From assembly GCA_046757925.1 (NCBI GenBank), contig JBHHZE010000003.1:1-64000 (forward strand): 64,000 nt of DNA, in the 5' to 3' direction. The notes below the pieces were generated by a model. That model worked only from the letters and a program-made list of their open reading frames with translations, did no database searches and had not been told where the DNA came from. The stretch is from JAZDCZ01 sp046757925 (lineage in GTDB: Bacteria > Gemmatimonadota > Gemmatimonadetes > Gemmatimonadales > GWC2-71-9). A program made the translations under genes and the position numbers. This document shows positions 25,857 through 35,321 of the stretch, piece by piece; the first letter of the stretch is position 1; each line of letters opens with the position of its first letter.

Positions 25857-28088
25857 CTATACGTCCAACTCAGCAATTAGTTCGAGTGACTCGCGCAGCC
25901 GGCTTCCCAGACTCTGACCGATCGCCGAGTATACGGTCATGGCAATTTCCGGCGTGTGACGGGCCAGTTCCGTGAATGCCTCCATGGTCAGCTCGTAGCA
26001 GATCAAGAGTTCCTTGGCTCGTATGTCGGCGGACCGGGGTCTACCGTCTAACAGCGACATCTCACCGAACACCGTTCCCTGCGTCAAAGTCGCAAGGCGC
26101 CTATGTCTTGCCTGACCTGGGATGGGGATCGTTACCTCCGCCGACCCGAGCGAGATGAAGAACATGGAGTCGCCCGGTTCTCCCTGACGACACACCAGGT
26201 CTCCGGGTTTGAACTTGATCTCGGCCAGATAAGTGGCGAATGTGTAAGTCTGTTTCTCGTCCAGGCCCAGCCAGCGCCCGATGTCGGTCGGCGTCCAGCG
26301 GAACATCTCTACGACGGTGGCGCCGAGTCCCAGAAGCAGGCGATCCTCGAAGGCTTCCAGCGCTTCGTCTGTGGTCTCGAACATGTAATGCGCTGAGACA
26401 GGGCCCGAGACCGTCAGGTTGCGAACGGCTTCTCCGTCGCTACCCACTCCAGCGACGTAGCTAAAGCCGACATGCACGCCGGCTTTTCGCAAGCGCTCGT
26501 GGATTTGACTCAGAACCCGGTAGCCCGTCACATCGACACGACGGACGCGCTTCATGTCGACTACGATGAACTTGACACCACCCTCCGCGAGCTCGTCCAG
26601 CGCAACCGCTATACTGTCGGCGGACCCAAAGAAAACAGTGCCCTCGAGCTCGACCACGGCGACGCGCTCGGCTTGTTCGATGAGAATCTCAGTACGGTGC
26701 GCATCTCGCCGGGTCTTGGACCGTACGGCGGTGCCGCTGCGCACGTTGCGGATCGGCGAGCGACTCATCTGTACGACGAAGACGAGAATGGACACCGCGA
26801 CTCCGGCCGCGACCGCCCAAACGAGGTTCACGGCGACGCCCACCGCAACTACGAATGCCATCTGGGCCACGTTCACGAGCGCGTCGTGGTTGCGACCGTC
26901 CGCCGAGCCGAACGCGTCGCGTACCAAGCCGAAGCTCCACCTATCGAACAGCCCCACGGCGATTACTACTATGAGCCCCGCTATTGCGGATCTGGGAAGA
27001 AGTCCGAGCGGCCCGGCCAGTGCAATCACCAGAAGCAGGATGGTGAGGGAATTGAAAACACTCGAGAGCCTCGTGCGACCGCCCGCTCGGTAGTTTACTG
27101 CGATGCGCGCGAAGATGCCCGAGGCTGGGAGTCCGCCGAACACGGCACCGGCGACGTTTCCCACGCCCTGTCCAATTAGCTGGCGGCTGGCATCGAGTCT
27201 TTGATTGGCCATGCTTTGGAGGGCCACGAGGTTGATGAGTGCGCTTATCGAGTCGAGTACCGCCATCGCAGCGGCGCCGGAAAGCACTATGGGGGCAAAC
27301 CCGAGCCAGTCAGTTGACAGAAAGGTCCCGGCCAGATCTGCCAAATACGAGGGCCGGGGGATAGCCGAAGGAATCCTGCCGAGTAGCGGCCCGAGTCCGG
27401 CCTCTCCCACCGTGTAGACCAGTGCGTGGTGGAGTGCGGCACCCGCTACGAGCGCCACGGCGGCGACGGTGGCTCTGGGAAGCAGTCGGGCGCCTTGCCA
27501 GGCAACCACTGCAGTCACAACCGCGACCAGCAGAGTGAGCGGCTGGGTGTCTCTGAGATGTTTCCCTAACGAGAGAATGCTGTGGTGTTCGATGCCCAAA
27601 AAGGGCCAGATCTGTGTCCGAATCAGGAGGATTGCGGCCGTATTGCGAATCCCGGCAACCACCGGATATGGTATGAACTTTACCATGCCACCGACTCGGA
27701 ACACGCCAAGCAATGCCTGCATGACCCCGCTCAACAACACGGCTGCGAAGGCGAGCGTGAGCACAGTCTGCACTCCACGGGGTGATGCTAGATCGAACTG
27801 TCCCGTGCCGAGCAGTTGAGTGAGGAGCCCTGCAAAGAGCATGGCGGTGGTGGCGCGTGGTCCCGAGACCATCCCGGGCGCGCCTCCTGTTACAGCCCCT
27901 ATCGCGCCGGCGATGATCGAGGCGACCATTGCGGCCAGAATACCTACACCGAGATACTCCGGACCGAGCGGGCCGAAGGCGATGATGCCCGCTGCCGCGT
28001 TCCCGGTGATCGACACGATTCCGGACGCAACTCCACCGGCGGCATCGCCGGACAGATGTGCGCGCCACGAGCGGTCTGACGGAGTCAC
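25857..28088 (-). CDS. SulP-family anion permease with STAS and cyclic-nucleotide-binding domains
   Basis: 743 residues from GTG at 28088; sequence further upstream is not protein-like. About 15-430: SulP membrane domain (GGVASGIVSITGNAAAGIIA; GLPASGIFARIAVNYRAGGRTRLSS). About 470-600: STAS domain (VVELEGTVFFGSADSIA). About 620-740: cNMP-binding-like domain (FKPGDLVCRQGEPGDSMFFI, GEMSLLDGRPRSADIRA). SulP proteins carry sulfate, bicarbonate or dicarboxylates; substrate unknown. The cNMP-like domain has the GEMSLL and RSAD elements of the phosphate-binding cassette, so ligand control of transport is plausible. Confidence 0.93.
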   Translation of the reverse strand: MTPSDRSWRAHLSGDAAGGVASGIVSITGNAAAGIIAFGPLGPEYLGVGILAAMVASIIAGAIGAVTGGAPGMVSGPRATTAMLFAGLLTQLLGTGQFDLASPRGVQTVLTLAFAAVLLSGVMQALLGVFRVGGMVKFIPYPVVAGIRNTAAILLIRTQIWPFLGIEHHSILSLGKHLRDTQPLTLLVAVVTAVVAWQGARLLPRATVAAVALVAGAALHHALVYTVGEAGLGPLLGRIPSAIPRPSYLADLAGTFLSTDWLGFAPIVLSGAAAMAVLDSISALINLVALQSMANQRLDASRQLIGQGVGNVAGAVFGGLPASGIFARIAVNYRAGGRTRLSSVFNSLTILLLVIALAGPLGLLPRSAIAGLIVVIAVGLFDRWSFGLVRDAFGSADGRNHDALVNVAQMAFVVAVGVAVNLVWAVAAGVAVSILVFVVQMSRSPIRNVRSGTAVRSKTRRDAHRTEILIEQAERVAVVELEGTVFFGSADSIAVALDELAEGGVKFIVVDMKRVRRVDVTGYRVLSQIHERLRKAGVHVGFSYVAGVGSDGEAVRNLTVSGPVSAHYMFETTDEALEAFEDRLLLGLGATVVEMFRWTPTDIGRWLGLDEKQTYTFATYLAEIKFKPGDLVCRQGEPGDSMFFISLGSAEVTIPIPGQARHRRLATLTQGTVFGEMSLLDGRPRSADIRAKELLICYELTMEAFTELARHTPEIAMTVYSAIGQSLGSRLRESLELIAELDV

Positions 28089-28223
28089 GCTTGGGATTCT
28101 TGGCCCGCGAGGGCTGGTGACAGCGGTATGGACAAGAACATAACTCAGGGGAAGATTATACCCATGACTCCGTGATTTGCGAGTCCTAGCGTGGGTGCCG
28201 TGCTCACACCTGGAGGTGAATCG

Positions 28224-29534
28224 ATGGATAGTCGTCATTGGCCGGGTCTGGATCGCGAGTTCATCACTCGTCTTGACGGTATTGTTCGCAGTGAAGAGGG
28301 CATCGAGTTCCGAGAGTCGTTGGGGCAGAGCTGGGTTTACTCCGAAGGGCGACCCCTTCCGCTGGGCACCCCGTTGTTGATCCGGAAGGACGCCGTTAGC
28401 GCGCTATGTCAATTCGCCCCGGCATATCACGCGGCAATCGAACGTATTATCACGGCATACGCTGAATCACCTGAGATCCAGGAGGTTCTCGCGGTTCCGG
28501 ATGATCTGAGCCCCGATCTGGATGCCGACGAGACGCCGTCGCACTGGCGGGTGCATCTCTGCCGCATCGATCTCCTCCCGGATCCCGACGGCGGCTTCTA
28601 TGCCATTGAGACCAACGCCAATTGTCCGGGTGGACTGCTCTTCACCGGGATCGCCAGCAGGCAGTGGCGGAGTTTCCTCGAGCCCCGGGGATTCGACCTG
28701 CCGGCCCCCATGCCCAACGAGGCCGAGAACTGGATGGCCAAGTGGTTCTTGGACATTGCCACTGAGGAGACCGGTGAGCGGCCCGAGTTCGTGGCGCTGA
28801 TCAGGAGGAACGGCGGCAACCGTCTGGAGCTCCCTCAGCTTGCCGAGAAGTTTCGCGCGGAGGGTGTCGAGGCGGAGGAGTGCGACCCTCGTAGGATAAC
28901 CTTGGGACCCGGTGGCAATGCCATGCTAGGCGATCGTCCGATCCGGCATGCCTATCTCAAACTGGGGATGCAGACCTATCGCGCATTGAGAGGACAGATC
29001 GACGATTTCGTATCGGTGGTGCGCAGCGGCAAACTGTTCGTCCAAAACGGGCAGCGCGGGCGTTGGATTGGGGATAACAAACTGTGTCTTGCGATCCTTT
29101 CCGACCCTTCGTTCCGACACTTGTTCGACCCCACTGTGTGGCCCTTACTCGACAAGCACGTGCCCTGGTCCCGCAATGTCGGGTTGTTGGATCTTGATGA
29201 ACTGCGTCGGATTCGCGACCACCGCACCGAGTTCGTGTTGAAGCGGCCGTTGGACACGCGTGGCCGCGGCGTTGTGGTCGGTCGGGAAATGGACAATCCC
29301 GAAGAATGGGGCGACGCGTTGGACGTGGCAGTTGGTGAGTCTTGGTTGGTGCAGGAGTTCCATCTCACGACGGACATGGCCGGTGGATCGGGAGCAGGTG
29401 AGTCTGCTTGGCACGACCTGGCCATCGGTCTGGTCAACGGGCAGCCGCACGGCGCATTGCTCAGAACCAGCGGCGAGCTGCGGTTGAACGTTGCCCGCTC
29501 GGGGTTCGTGCACCCGACGTTCTTGGAGCAGTAG
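28224..29534 (+). CDS. ATP-grasp-like protein of unknown function
   Basis: 436 residues from ATG at 28224, with TGGAGG seven bases upstream. No signal peptide. Elements suggesting an ATP-grasp or glutathione-synthetase-like fold: CRIDLLPDPDGGFYAIETNANCPGG, a Gly-rich loop, then FVLKRPLDTRGRGVVVG (Lys and Gly-rich ATP loop) and ESWLVQEFHL. The nearest look-alikes are circularly permuted ATP-grasp and glutathionylspermidine-synthase proteins, which ligate an amine to a carboxylate. Product not inferable. Alone between SulP (divergent) and M1 (convergent). Confidence 0.6.
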   Translation: MDSRHWPGLDREFITRLDGIVRSEEGIEFRESLGQSWVYSEGRPLPLGTPLLIRKDAVSALCQFAPAYHAAIERIITAYAESPEIQEVLAVPDDLSPDLDADETPSHWRVHLCRIDLLPDPDGGFYAIETNANCPGGLLFTGIASRQWRSFLEPRGFDLPAPMPNEAENWMAKWFLDIATEETGERPEFVALIRRNGGNRLELPQLAEKFRAEGVEAEECDPRRITLGPGGNAMLGDRPIRHAYLKLGMQTYRALRGQIDDFVSVVRSGKLFVQNGQRGRWIGDNKLCLAILSDPSFRHLFDPTVWPLLDKHVPWSRNVGLLDLDELRRIRDHRTEFVLKRPLDTRGRGVVVGREMDNPEEWGDALDVAVGESWLVQEFHLTTDMAGGSGAGESAWHDLAIGLVNGQPHGALLRTSGELRLNVARSGFVHPTFLEQ

Positions 29535-29564
29535 AGAAGATGTGTTGCCGCAGATAAGCTACCG

Positions 29565-29590
29565 CGGATGATCTGGTGAGAGCGCGGATG
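29565..29590 (+). repeat. Dispersed repeat copy 2
   Basis: GCGGATGATCT, five variable bases, then GAGCGCGGAT, as at 6171-6196. Lies in the gap between the ATP-grasp-like stop and the M1 stop. Confidence 0.5.
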
Positions 29591-29619
29591 GTAAGGATGG
29601 GCTGCCGCTGATGGATCGA

Positions 29620-31557
29620 TCAGGGGCGCGGAGCTCTCGCCTCCCGGTAGTTGTTGCGCCGGTCCGTGTCGGGCAGTGCATGATCGGGGTCTAGTTCCAC
29701 CGATCGGATGGATTCCGCTCCCTCTATGCGATAGCTAAACCGCGGGCCCTGGTTCCACATCTCAACGGGCAGTTTGATCAACTCTGTGCGCCCACTCGCA
29801 AACGTGATTTTCATTTCTACGGGCATCACCATTTCTCCGCGATTGGAAAGCACGATCTTCATGCCACCGTCTACATCCTGCCCCACCGAATCCACGGCCT
29901 GATCCAATCGTGCCGTCGTGTAGATCCACCCGCGCCAGAACCAATCCAGGTCCATACCGGATCGATTCCGCATCATGCGGAAGAAGTCGGCCGGACTGGG
30001 ATGCTTGAACGCCCAGACCCGGATGTACTCGCGGAAGGCACTGTCGAAGCGCTCCCGTCCCAGCACCCGGTTGCGCAATACTTGCAGCATCAGAGCCGGC
30101 TTCTGGTAAGCCGTCCAAAACAGATCGCGCACCTCAGCTGGCCGCGTGATCATCGGTTGTTCTTCACCAGGAACGGCGTGTTGGTCGTAGAGGTGCAGGG
30201 CGTAATCTTGAATCGAGTCTCCATACGCCTGGCCCGCGAAATACTCGGCCGCACCCCCGCGGTCTATGAATGTATTGAATCCTTCGTCCATCCAGGGGAA
30301 GAACCGCTCGTTGCTGCCCACGACCATGGGGAACCACTCGTGACCGAATTCGTGAGACAGGACCCACTGGAGGTCCTCGCGCGTAGGGCTGTTGGGCACG
30401 AACGTGAGCATGGGATACTCCATGCCTTCGATTGGCCCCTCTACGGTTGTCGCCTGCGGATAGGGGTAGCGAAACCAGTGCTCGCTGAAGTGCCGAATTG
30501 CCTCGCGCGCCATGTGATTAGCTTCTTCCCAGGCCGAGGCCTGTGGCCGGTAGAACGTGTGAATCAGTATCCCGTTCCACGAACTGGCATCCCAGCGCAG
30601 GTTGGGGCCGGCGGCAAACGCGAAGTCACGTACGCTGTCGGCCTTGAAATGCCATATGGCATCGCCGCTGTGATTGGGGCGCATCTTGAGTGGGTCACCC
30701 GCCTCATCTACCGTGACGATTGCGACGGCGCGTTTCGAATGAGCCGCTTGCTCCAGTCGCTTGCGCTGTGCTGCTGTCAGTACTTCCGCGGCGTTCTGTA
30801 AGGTGCCGGTTGCGGCAACCAGATAGTCGGCCGGCAGGGTCAGCGAGACGTCGAAGCTGCCGTACTCCAGATAGAACTCACCCGCACCGATATAGGGTTC
30901 ATGATTCCAGCCGCGTAGATCGTCGTATACGGCCAGGCGAGGATACCACTGTGCGATCTCGAACAGGGTACCGTCATATCCCATTCTGGCGGCACCGTAA
31001 GGCGGAACGGAAAAGCGCCATGCTATCTCTAGCGTGAGTGTCTGGCCGGGTTCAAGTACACGAGGCAGGTCCACGCGCATGGTGGTGCCGAATACTCGGT
31101 GTGGCAACTCGTCACCGTTAAGGGCAAGCCGGTCGATCGTGATGCCACCCTTGAATCCCTTACAAGAGAAATCGAATTCCGCACCCAGAAACACAAGCGG
31201 CGGTTGGTCGAGTTGGTTGGCGACACTCGTGGGCGAGCAGATATTCTGTTCCAGATGGAACCACAGGTACGGCAGCTGATCTGGTGACTTATTCACATAG
31301 TGAATGACTTCTCGACCCCGAAGCTCATTCTGCGTGGGATCGAGCGTGGCTTCTATCTGGTAGTCTACCTGCTGTTGCCAATAGGCGGCACCGGGTCGCC
31401 CACTGCCCGTGCGGTATGCGTTAGGCGCAGGCAGCCGCAATTCGCGAAAGGGGGAGGTGTCACTCACCGCACTCTGTGCGTGAAGTGAGGGGGTTGGTCG
31501 GACAGCCGCTATCAAGAAGGACAGCACGGCGATGGATCCCAGCGATCGTTGAATCAT
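29620..31557 (-). CDS. Exported M1-family zinc aminopeptidase
   Basis: 645 residues, signal peptide GSIAVLSFLIAAVRPTPSLHAQ. Zinc site HEFGHEW (HExxH), followed 18 residues on by the third ligand Glu in MDEGFNTF. The exopeptidase motif is EGMEYPML, the variant seen in exported M1-like enzymes rather than the classic GAMEN. N-terminal beta domain about 60-290. Removes N-terminal residues from peptides; with S10, S9 and GGT it fits extracytoplasmic peptide use. A last-stretch beta domain follows the catalytic part. Confidence 0.93.
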   Translation of the reverse strand: MIQRSLGSIAVLSFLIAAVRPTPSLHAQSAVSDTSPFRELRLPAPNAYRTGSGRPGAAYWQQQVDYQIEATLDPTQNELRGREVIHYVNKSPDQLPYLWFHLEQNICSPTSVANQLDQPPLVFLGAEFDFSCKGFKGGITIDRLALNGDELPHRVFGTTMRVDLPRVLEPGQTLTLEIAWRFSVPPYGAARMGYDGTLFEIAQWYPRLAVYDDLRGWNHEPYIGAGEFYLEYGSFDVSLTLPADYLVAATGTLQNAAEVLTAAQRKRLEQAAHSKRAVAIVTVDEAGDPLKMRPNHSGDAIWHFKADSVRDFAFAAGPNLRWDASSWNGILIHTFYRPQASAWEEANHMAREAIRHFSEHWFRYPYPQATTVEGPIEGMEYPMLTFVPNSPTREDLQWVLSHEFGHEWFPMVVGSNERFFPWMDEGFNTFIDRGGAAEYFAGQAYGDSIQDYALHLYDQHAVPGEEQPMITRPAEVRDLFWTAYQKPALMLQVLRNRVLGRERFDSAFREYIRVWAFKHPSPADFFRMMRNRSGMDLDWFWRGWIYTTARLDQAVDSVGQDVDGGMKIVLSNRGEMVMPVEMKITFASGRTELIKLPVEMWNQGPRFSYRIEGAESIRSVELDPDHALPDTDRRNNYREARAPRP

Positions 31558-32003
31558 ATCTGCTACATCTCCGGCCGGTTGAGATCGTGCACGCAGCCCA
31601 CCTTTTCGGCGGCCGTCATATTCCCGTATAGCTTCACCTGGACGCGGCTCGCATCCGGCGCGGTATCAGAAGGTGTGGGTCGGCGAGTCATGTCTGCAAT
31701 ATGCAGCGAAGGGGTGATGCATGCCAACGGCCCCTGAGTCTAGAGATCGCCGCCCCAACCGGAACTCCTCGCACATGGTTGCATTGTGTCCTATCTTTGC
31801 TTTCTCAACCGAGATCTCGTCCAAAGGTGGAGCAGACCGACCATGAATGATGGACAGGGAATGATGCTGTGGCACGGTATGCGCTGCCTCGTGCGACACT
31901 CGTTCCACACTTCGCCAGTTCCAGGTAGTGACGAATTGGTTCGAGGAGTTGAAGCGGAAGTGACGGCTTTAGCGGTGATTCTACCCGATGAGGCAGCCGA
32001 CTT
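31558..32003. other. Intergenic stretch, no recognisable gene
   Basis: 446 bases between the M1 peptidase start and the SGNH lipoprotein stop. Short open frames exist on both strands but have no family resemblance, no good ribosome binding site, and antiparallel shadows. It must contain the M1 promoter near 31558-31660; I cannot point to clear -35/-10 boxes. Confidence 0.5.
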
Positions 32004-32864
32004 CTACGAGCCACGCCGCCAAGCCAAATAATCGTTCGTCATAGCATGAACATCGTAGGATCGCGCGTGCATTGCGTCGATGATCTCCTGGCGCGCATCA
32101 TCGCCGGCCAACGCGCGGTACCATGCTTCGGCCATGATCTTGGCGCCGCTCTCGTTGGGATGCAACCGGTCTTCGGTAAATGCTTTGGGATGTTCGCGAA
32201 TCGTGAGCGACCAGACATCGGGGCCCTCGAAGATGAAGTCGCGACCCCGCCGGAGCAGGTCAGCCAACGCAAACCGCTCGTTGCCCACTTCGGGTTCGTA
32301 GCCCTCTTTGTAAATGTGCATGGCGATGTACACTCGCTCGATTCCGTCTTCATGGAGCTGAGTAGCCAGGCGCTCCATCGCGTCGGCTCCAATTTCGATC
32401 CCTCTTGCGTCGTTGGCCGACGTGACTGGGCCAAGCCGTGTTGCCCGCGTGGGGGTTCGCTGGAGGGATTGCTGGAGAATGGCCACGGTGGGAGGGGGTG
32501 CGGAGCCACGTAGACGGGCCTCACTGCCGAAAAAGTCGTTGCGCATGGCTCCGTATGTATCTTGAAAATCCTGCGAATCCGGAGGTGCGATCCACCGGCC
32601 CACAGGGGACCCTCCTATCACGGCGTTGAGTATGTGGTACGTACGTTTGCCACCGCTGTGTTCGTCCAGCATTTCCTGGAGCATTTGCGGCCAGGCGTAC
32701 GACGTGGAGTAGCCGACAACTACGAGAGATTTTTCCACGCCATCAAGAAGACTGCTATTTCGGGACGCGGCCGTGTCGTCGGCCCCACCGTATGCACCGC
32801 AACCTGCGAGTGCGACGGCACTGGCGATCAAGATGAGACCTCGAATGGACGAACTATGTGTCAC
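32004..32864 (-). CDS. SGNH-hydrolase-like lipoprotein
   Basis: 286 residues. Lipoprotein signal with lipobox ALAGC. Block I-like VVGYSTSYAWPQML places a candidate Ser near residue 53, and the C-terminal DRLHPNESG gives the Asp-x-x-His pair. In between is a Rossmann-like pattern (GIERVYIAMHIYKEGYEP). SGNH enzymes are esterases or acetyl hydrolases; block I is not canonical GDS, so the assignment is moderate. The neighbours are also lipoproteins. Confidence 0.68.
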   Translation of the reverse strand: MTHSSSIRGLILIASAVALAGCGAYGGADDTAASRNSSLLDGVEKSLVVVGYSTSYAWPQMLQEMLDEHSGGKRTYHILNAVIGGSPVGRWIAPPDSQDFQDTYGAMRNDFFGSEARLRGSAPPPTVAILQQSLQRTPTRATRLGPVTSANDARGIEIGADAMERLATQLHEDGIERVYIAMHIYKEGYEPEVGNERFALADLLRRGRDFIFEGPDVWSLTIREHPKAFTEDRLHPNESGAKIMAEAWYRALAGDDARQEIIDAMHARSYDVHAMTNDYLAWRRGS

Positions 32865-32956
32865 GTTTCCTCCCGCGAAAAGAATTGAGATATTTGCTGG
32901 CTTCGTGCAGTGCGGGAACTGAATGTACTAAACAGTCCCTGTCTTCGCAGAGCGGG

Positions 32957-33505
32957 CTAAAAGAACTGGACTTCCGGCACCGGCACTCCATGTGCATGGA
33001 AGTACGGTACCAACTGTCCACGTGTCCAGGTTGCGTGCTCGATCGCTTCCATGAACACCCGCCACCTTTGGATCTTGGCGCCGAAAAACTCCACGGTCTC
33101 GGTGAACTCCTCGTCAGGTAGCTCGCGTGCCGCGTTCAGAATCCAATCGTAGGCCTGCGCTACGGCCTCAGCGAGCGCATCGTTGTCGTTCAAGACCACG
33201 GCCGTGTCCCCGAAAGTACGAGACTCTATCCCCAGGCCCGATGCCACCCACGCGTTGTCGGCCGCGTGGACAACCTGTTCGGCAAAATCGCGCACGTCGG
33301 CGTTGGGTGCCCAACGCAGGGCCGAGTCTGGAATGGCGCGCGCGAACTCGATGTCCATCTCCTTGTTTTTCTCGAGGCCTTCGACTATGAACGCACGCAC
33401 GGTGGCGACGTCCAATTGATCGTCCGAATCGTCCTCGACCTCGCAGGATACAAGCGATACTGCAAGGAAGATCCAAGCAGCAGTTCTGGTTGGGGTGAAC
33501 TTCAT
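32957..33505 (-). CDS. DinB-family lipoprotein
   Basis: 182 residues from ATG at 33505 (GAGGAGACACC upstream). Lipobox SLVSC. Four-helix DinB fold: helix with FAEQVVHAADNAW (first His) and C-terminal EAIEHATWTRGQLVPYFHAHG with the paired His ligands of the family, then PVPEVQFF. DinB/YfiT proteins bind a divalent metal and include thiol transferases; function of exported forms unknown. Confidence 0.85.
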   Translation of the reverse strand: MKFTPTRTAAWIFLAVSLVSCEVEDDSDDQLDVATVRAFIVEGLEKNKEMDIEFARAIPDSALRWAPNADVRDFAEQVVHAADNAWVASGLGIESRTFGDTAVVLNDNDALAEAVAQAYDWILNAARELPDEEFTETVEFFGAKIQRWRVFMEAIEHATWTRGQLVPYFHAHGVPVPEVQFF

Positions 33506-33669
33506 GGTGTCTCCTCTTACGCTCGCGGTTGGAGTCGGGGAGCCGATCATTCACCGTGCGCTCGGCCCACCAACTGAAGCTAGCGTGGGGTTTGCAATTG
33601 CGACAGACGATGATATGTGTTCCGAGGAATGCGTTTGACCCACGCGCGGAACCCGGGTAGGTTGCTCCT

Positions 33670-34296
33670 ATGAAGGCATTGTCGCCGTGCTCATGGGCTG
33701 TTGCCGCACTCGTGTTGGCCGGAGCGGCCTGTTCCGGGCACGCTCCGGCGGATGATGTTTCACCCGTGGGTCTCAGCTACAAGATCTCGACATACGCCTA
33801 TGCTGAGTACGGAGATGATGTAACGGTGATCGTTGGCACACGTGCCGCCCGGCACCGTGCCGATGCGCTCTACATGCCGGTCGAGATCGCTGTCGCTTAC
33901 CGGGGGAGCGGGGGCATCAGGATTACGAGGGAGTCATTCACGCTGTTGGACGAACAGAGAAATCGCTATGCGGTCGTCTTGTCGAGCGAGCTTCTAACGA
34001 ACTATGACTTCCTGGAGATGGATCGCTCGGCTCTCGCCGAGTTGCCCACGGTTGCTCGCACGAGCTTTGGTGCATATCGGTACTACCCAGATAAGTTCAC
34101 GCCGACCAGGTCACGCAGTGCCCGAGTCCCCACAGACCTGACGAGCAACACGATCGAGTTGCCGTACTTCTTCTACTTCACCGATTTCATCTACTTCCCA
34201 CGGTCTCCCACAGGCGTGAAAGGCCATCGCTTCACCATGCTGTTTGAGTCAGCGGATCTAACGGAGCCTATGAGCGTGGATTTCCTCGTGAATTAG
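33670..34296 (+). CDS. Hypothetical lipoprotein
   Basis: 208 residues. Lipobox LAGAAC at about 16-21. The mature part is beta-rich with a Tyr-rich patch (YKISTYAYAEYGDD) and a repeated aromatic tail (FYFTDFIYFP). No known motif. Sits between the DinB lipoprotein and the convergent creatininase. Surface or periplasmic role inferred from the signal only. Confidence 0.72.
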   Translation: MKALSPCSWAVAALVLAGAACSGHAPADDVSPVGLSYKISTYAYAEYGDDVTVIVGTRAARHRADALYMPVEIAVAYRGSGGIRITRESFTLLDEQRNRYAVVLSSELLTNYDFLEMDRSALAELPTVARTSFGAYRYYPDKFTPTRSRSARVPTDLTSNTIELPYFFYFTDFIYFPRSPTGVKGHRFTMLFESADLTEPMSVDFLVN

Positions 34297-34309
34297 TCGA
34301 TACCGGACG

Positions 34310-35227
34310 TTACCGACCCATCGGTCTCAGCTCCTTCCATCGTTCTATGAACTTGACTGCGGCATTTACGAATCGCATCGTGGCCGCTTCTCCCTGTGCT
34401 GCGGTCGATTCCTGTAAGTCCCGCACACCCCAAACACCGGTCGAAGACATCTCACGGGCGGACGTATGTTTGCCGGTTTCCTCGGCCTTCAATCCTTCTG
34501 CGAGAAAGACTGTAAGTGCGGTAGGGTCTCCGGCCAGTACCGCGGGTACCATTCGCTCCATGTGTTCGGGCATCGTGAGCGTGGCCGTCTTAGCACTCGT
34601 GAGGTCCACCAGATTGGGTGCCAGATACATGATGCTCGACGTTTCACCCACGCCGCCGTGGCGGTCGAACACCGTGCTCTGCGGCGCGGACGGGCGCGCC
34701 ATGAATGGAGCCGCCGCCGCTCCCAAGTCGACAGCGATCCCCGAAGTTTCTTGATTGATACGATCGACGACAAATGTGGTGATTGCGCGGTTGCCACCGT
34801 GCGCGTTCAATATGAGAAAACGCTTGAACCCGTGATGTATGAGGCTCTTCACGGCCTCCACATACACCGCCTGGACCAACTCTGCTGGAAGCGTCACCGT
34901 ACCGGCGAACCCCATGTGATACGGCGACTGCCCCGGAAACAAGATCGGTACCACGAGGGCGTCCGTCCTTTGAGCGATCAGCTTGGCCCGCTCTACGCCG
35001 CCTATGAAATCAGAGCCGATCGGAAGGTGCAAGCCGTGCTGCTCCAGAGATGTGACGGGGATAATCGCCATGTCCGATCGCGTCAAGAGATCTTCGACCT
35101 CGGGGCGCGTCATGTATGGGAGATAGTTTTTGATCTTCGATTCCGACCAGAGCGGGTTGATCTGAGCTCGAAGGCTGGTGGCCAAGATACCGGCCACGAG
35201 GAGCGCGATGCCGATTGGGTACCTCAT
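34310..35227 (-). CDS. Exported creatininase-family amidohydrolase
   Basis: 305 residues with signal peptide PIGIALLVAGILATSLRAQ. Metal-binding motifs: EQHGLHLPIGSD, NAHGGNR, HGGVGETS, all three as in creatininase. Creatininase opens creatinine to creatine; others in the family act on cyclic amides in riboflavin or cofactor pathways. The signal peptide is unusual, since family members are normally cytosolic. Together with the sarcosine-oxidase-like FAD protein (12731) a creatinine-type route is conceivable, but the genes are 20 kb apart and creatinase is missing. Confidence 0.88.
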   Translation of the reverse strand: MRYPIGIALLVAGILATSLRAQINPLWSESKIKNYLPYMTRPEVEDLLTRSDMAIIPVTSLEQHGLHLPIGSDFIGGVERAKLIAQRTDALVVPILFPGQSPYHMGFAGTVTLPAELVQAVYVEAVKSLIHHGFKRFLILNAHGGNRAITTFVVDRINQETSGIAVDLGAAAAPFMARPSAPQSTVFDRHGGVGETSSIMYLAPNLVDLTSAKTATLTMPEHMERMVPAVLAGDPTALTVFLAEGLKAEETGKHTSAREMSSTGVWGVRDLQESTAAQGEAATMRFVNAAVKFIERWKELRPMGR

Positions 35228-35321
35228 GGGAGTTCTCCGGAAAATGAATGTGATGCACGCAGCCAGGTGTCTGGATGGCTCCTCACGACATGTGCCATCG
35301 CAGTTTTGAGGAGGCGAGTCC

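Noticed and set aside
31666..32031. Short frames on both strands between M1 and SGNH genes
   Set aside because: They are mutual shadows without ribosome sites or recognisable sequence.
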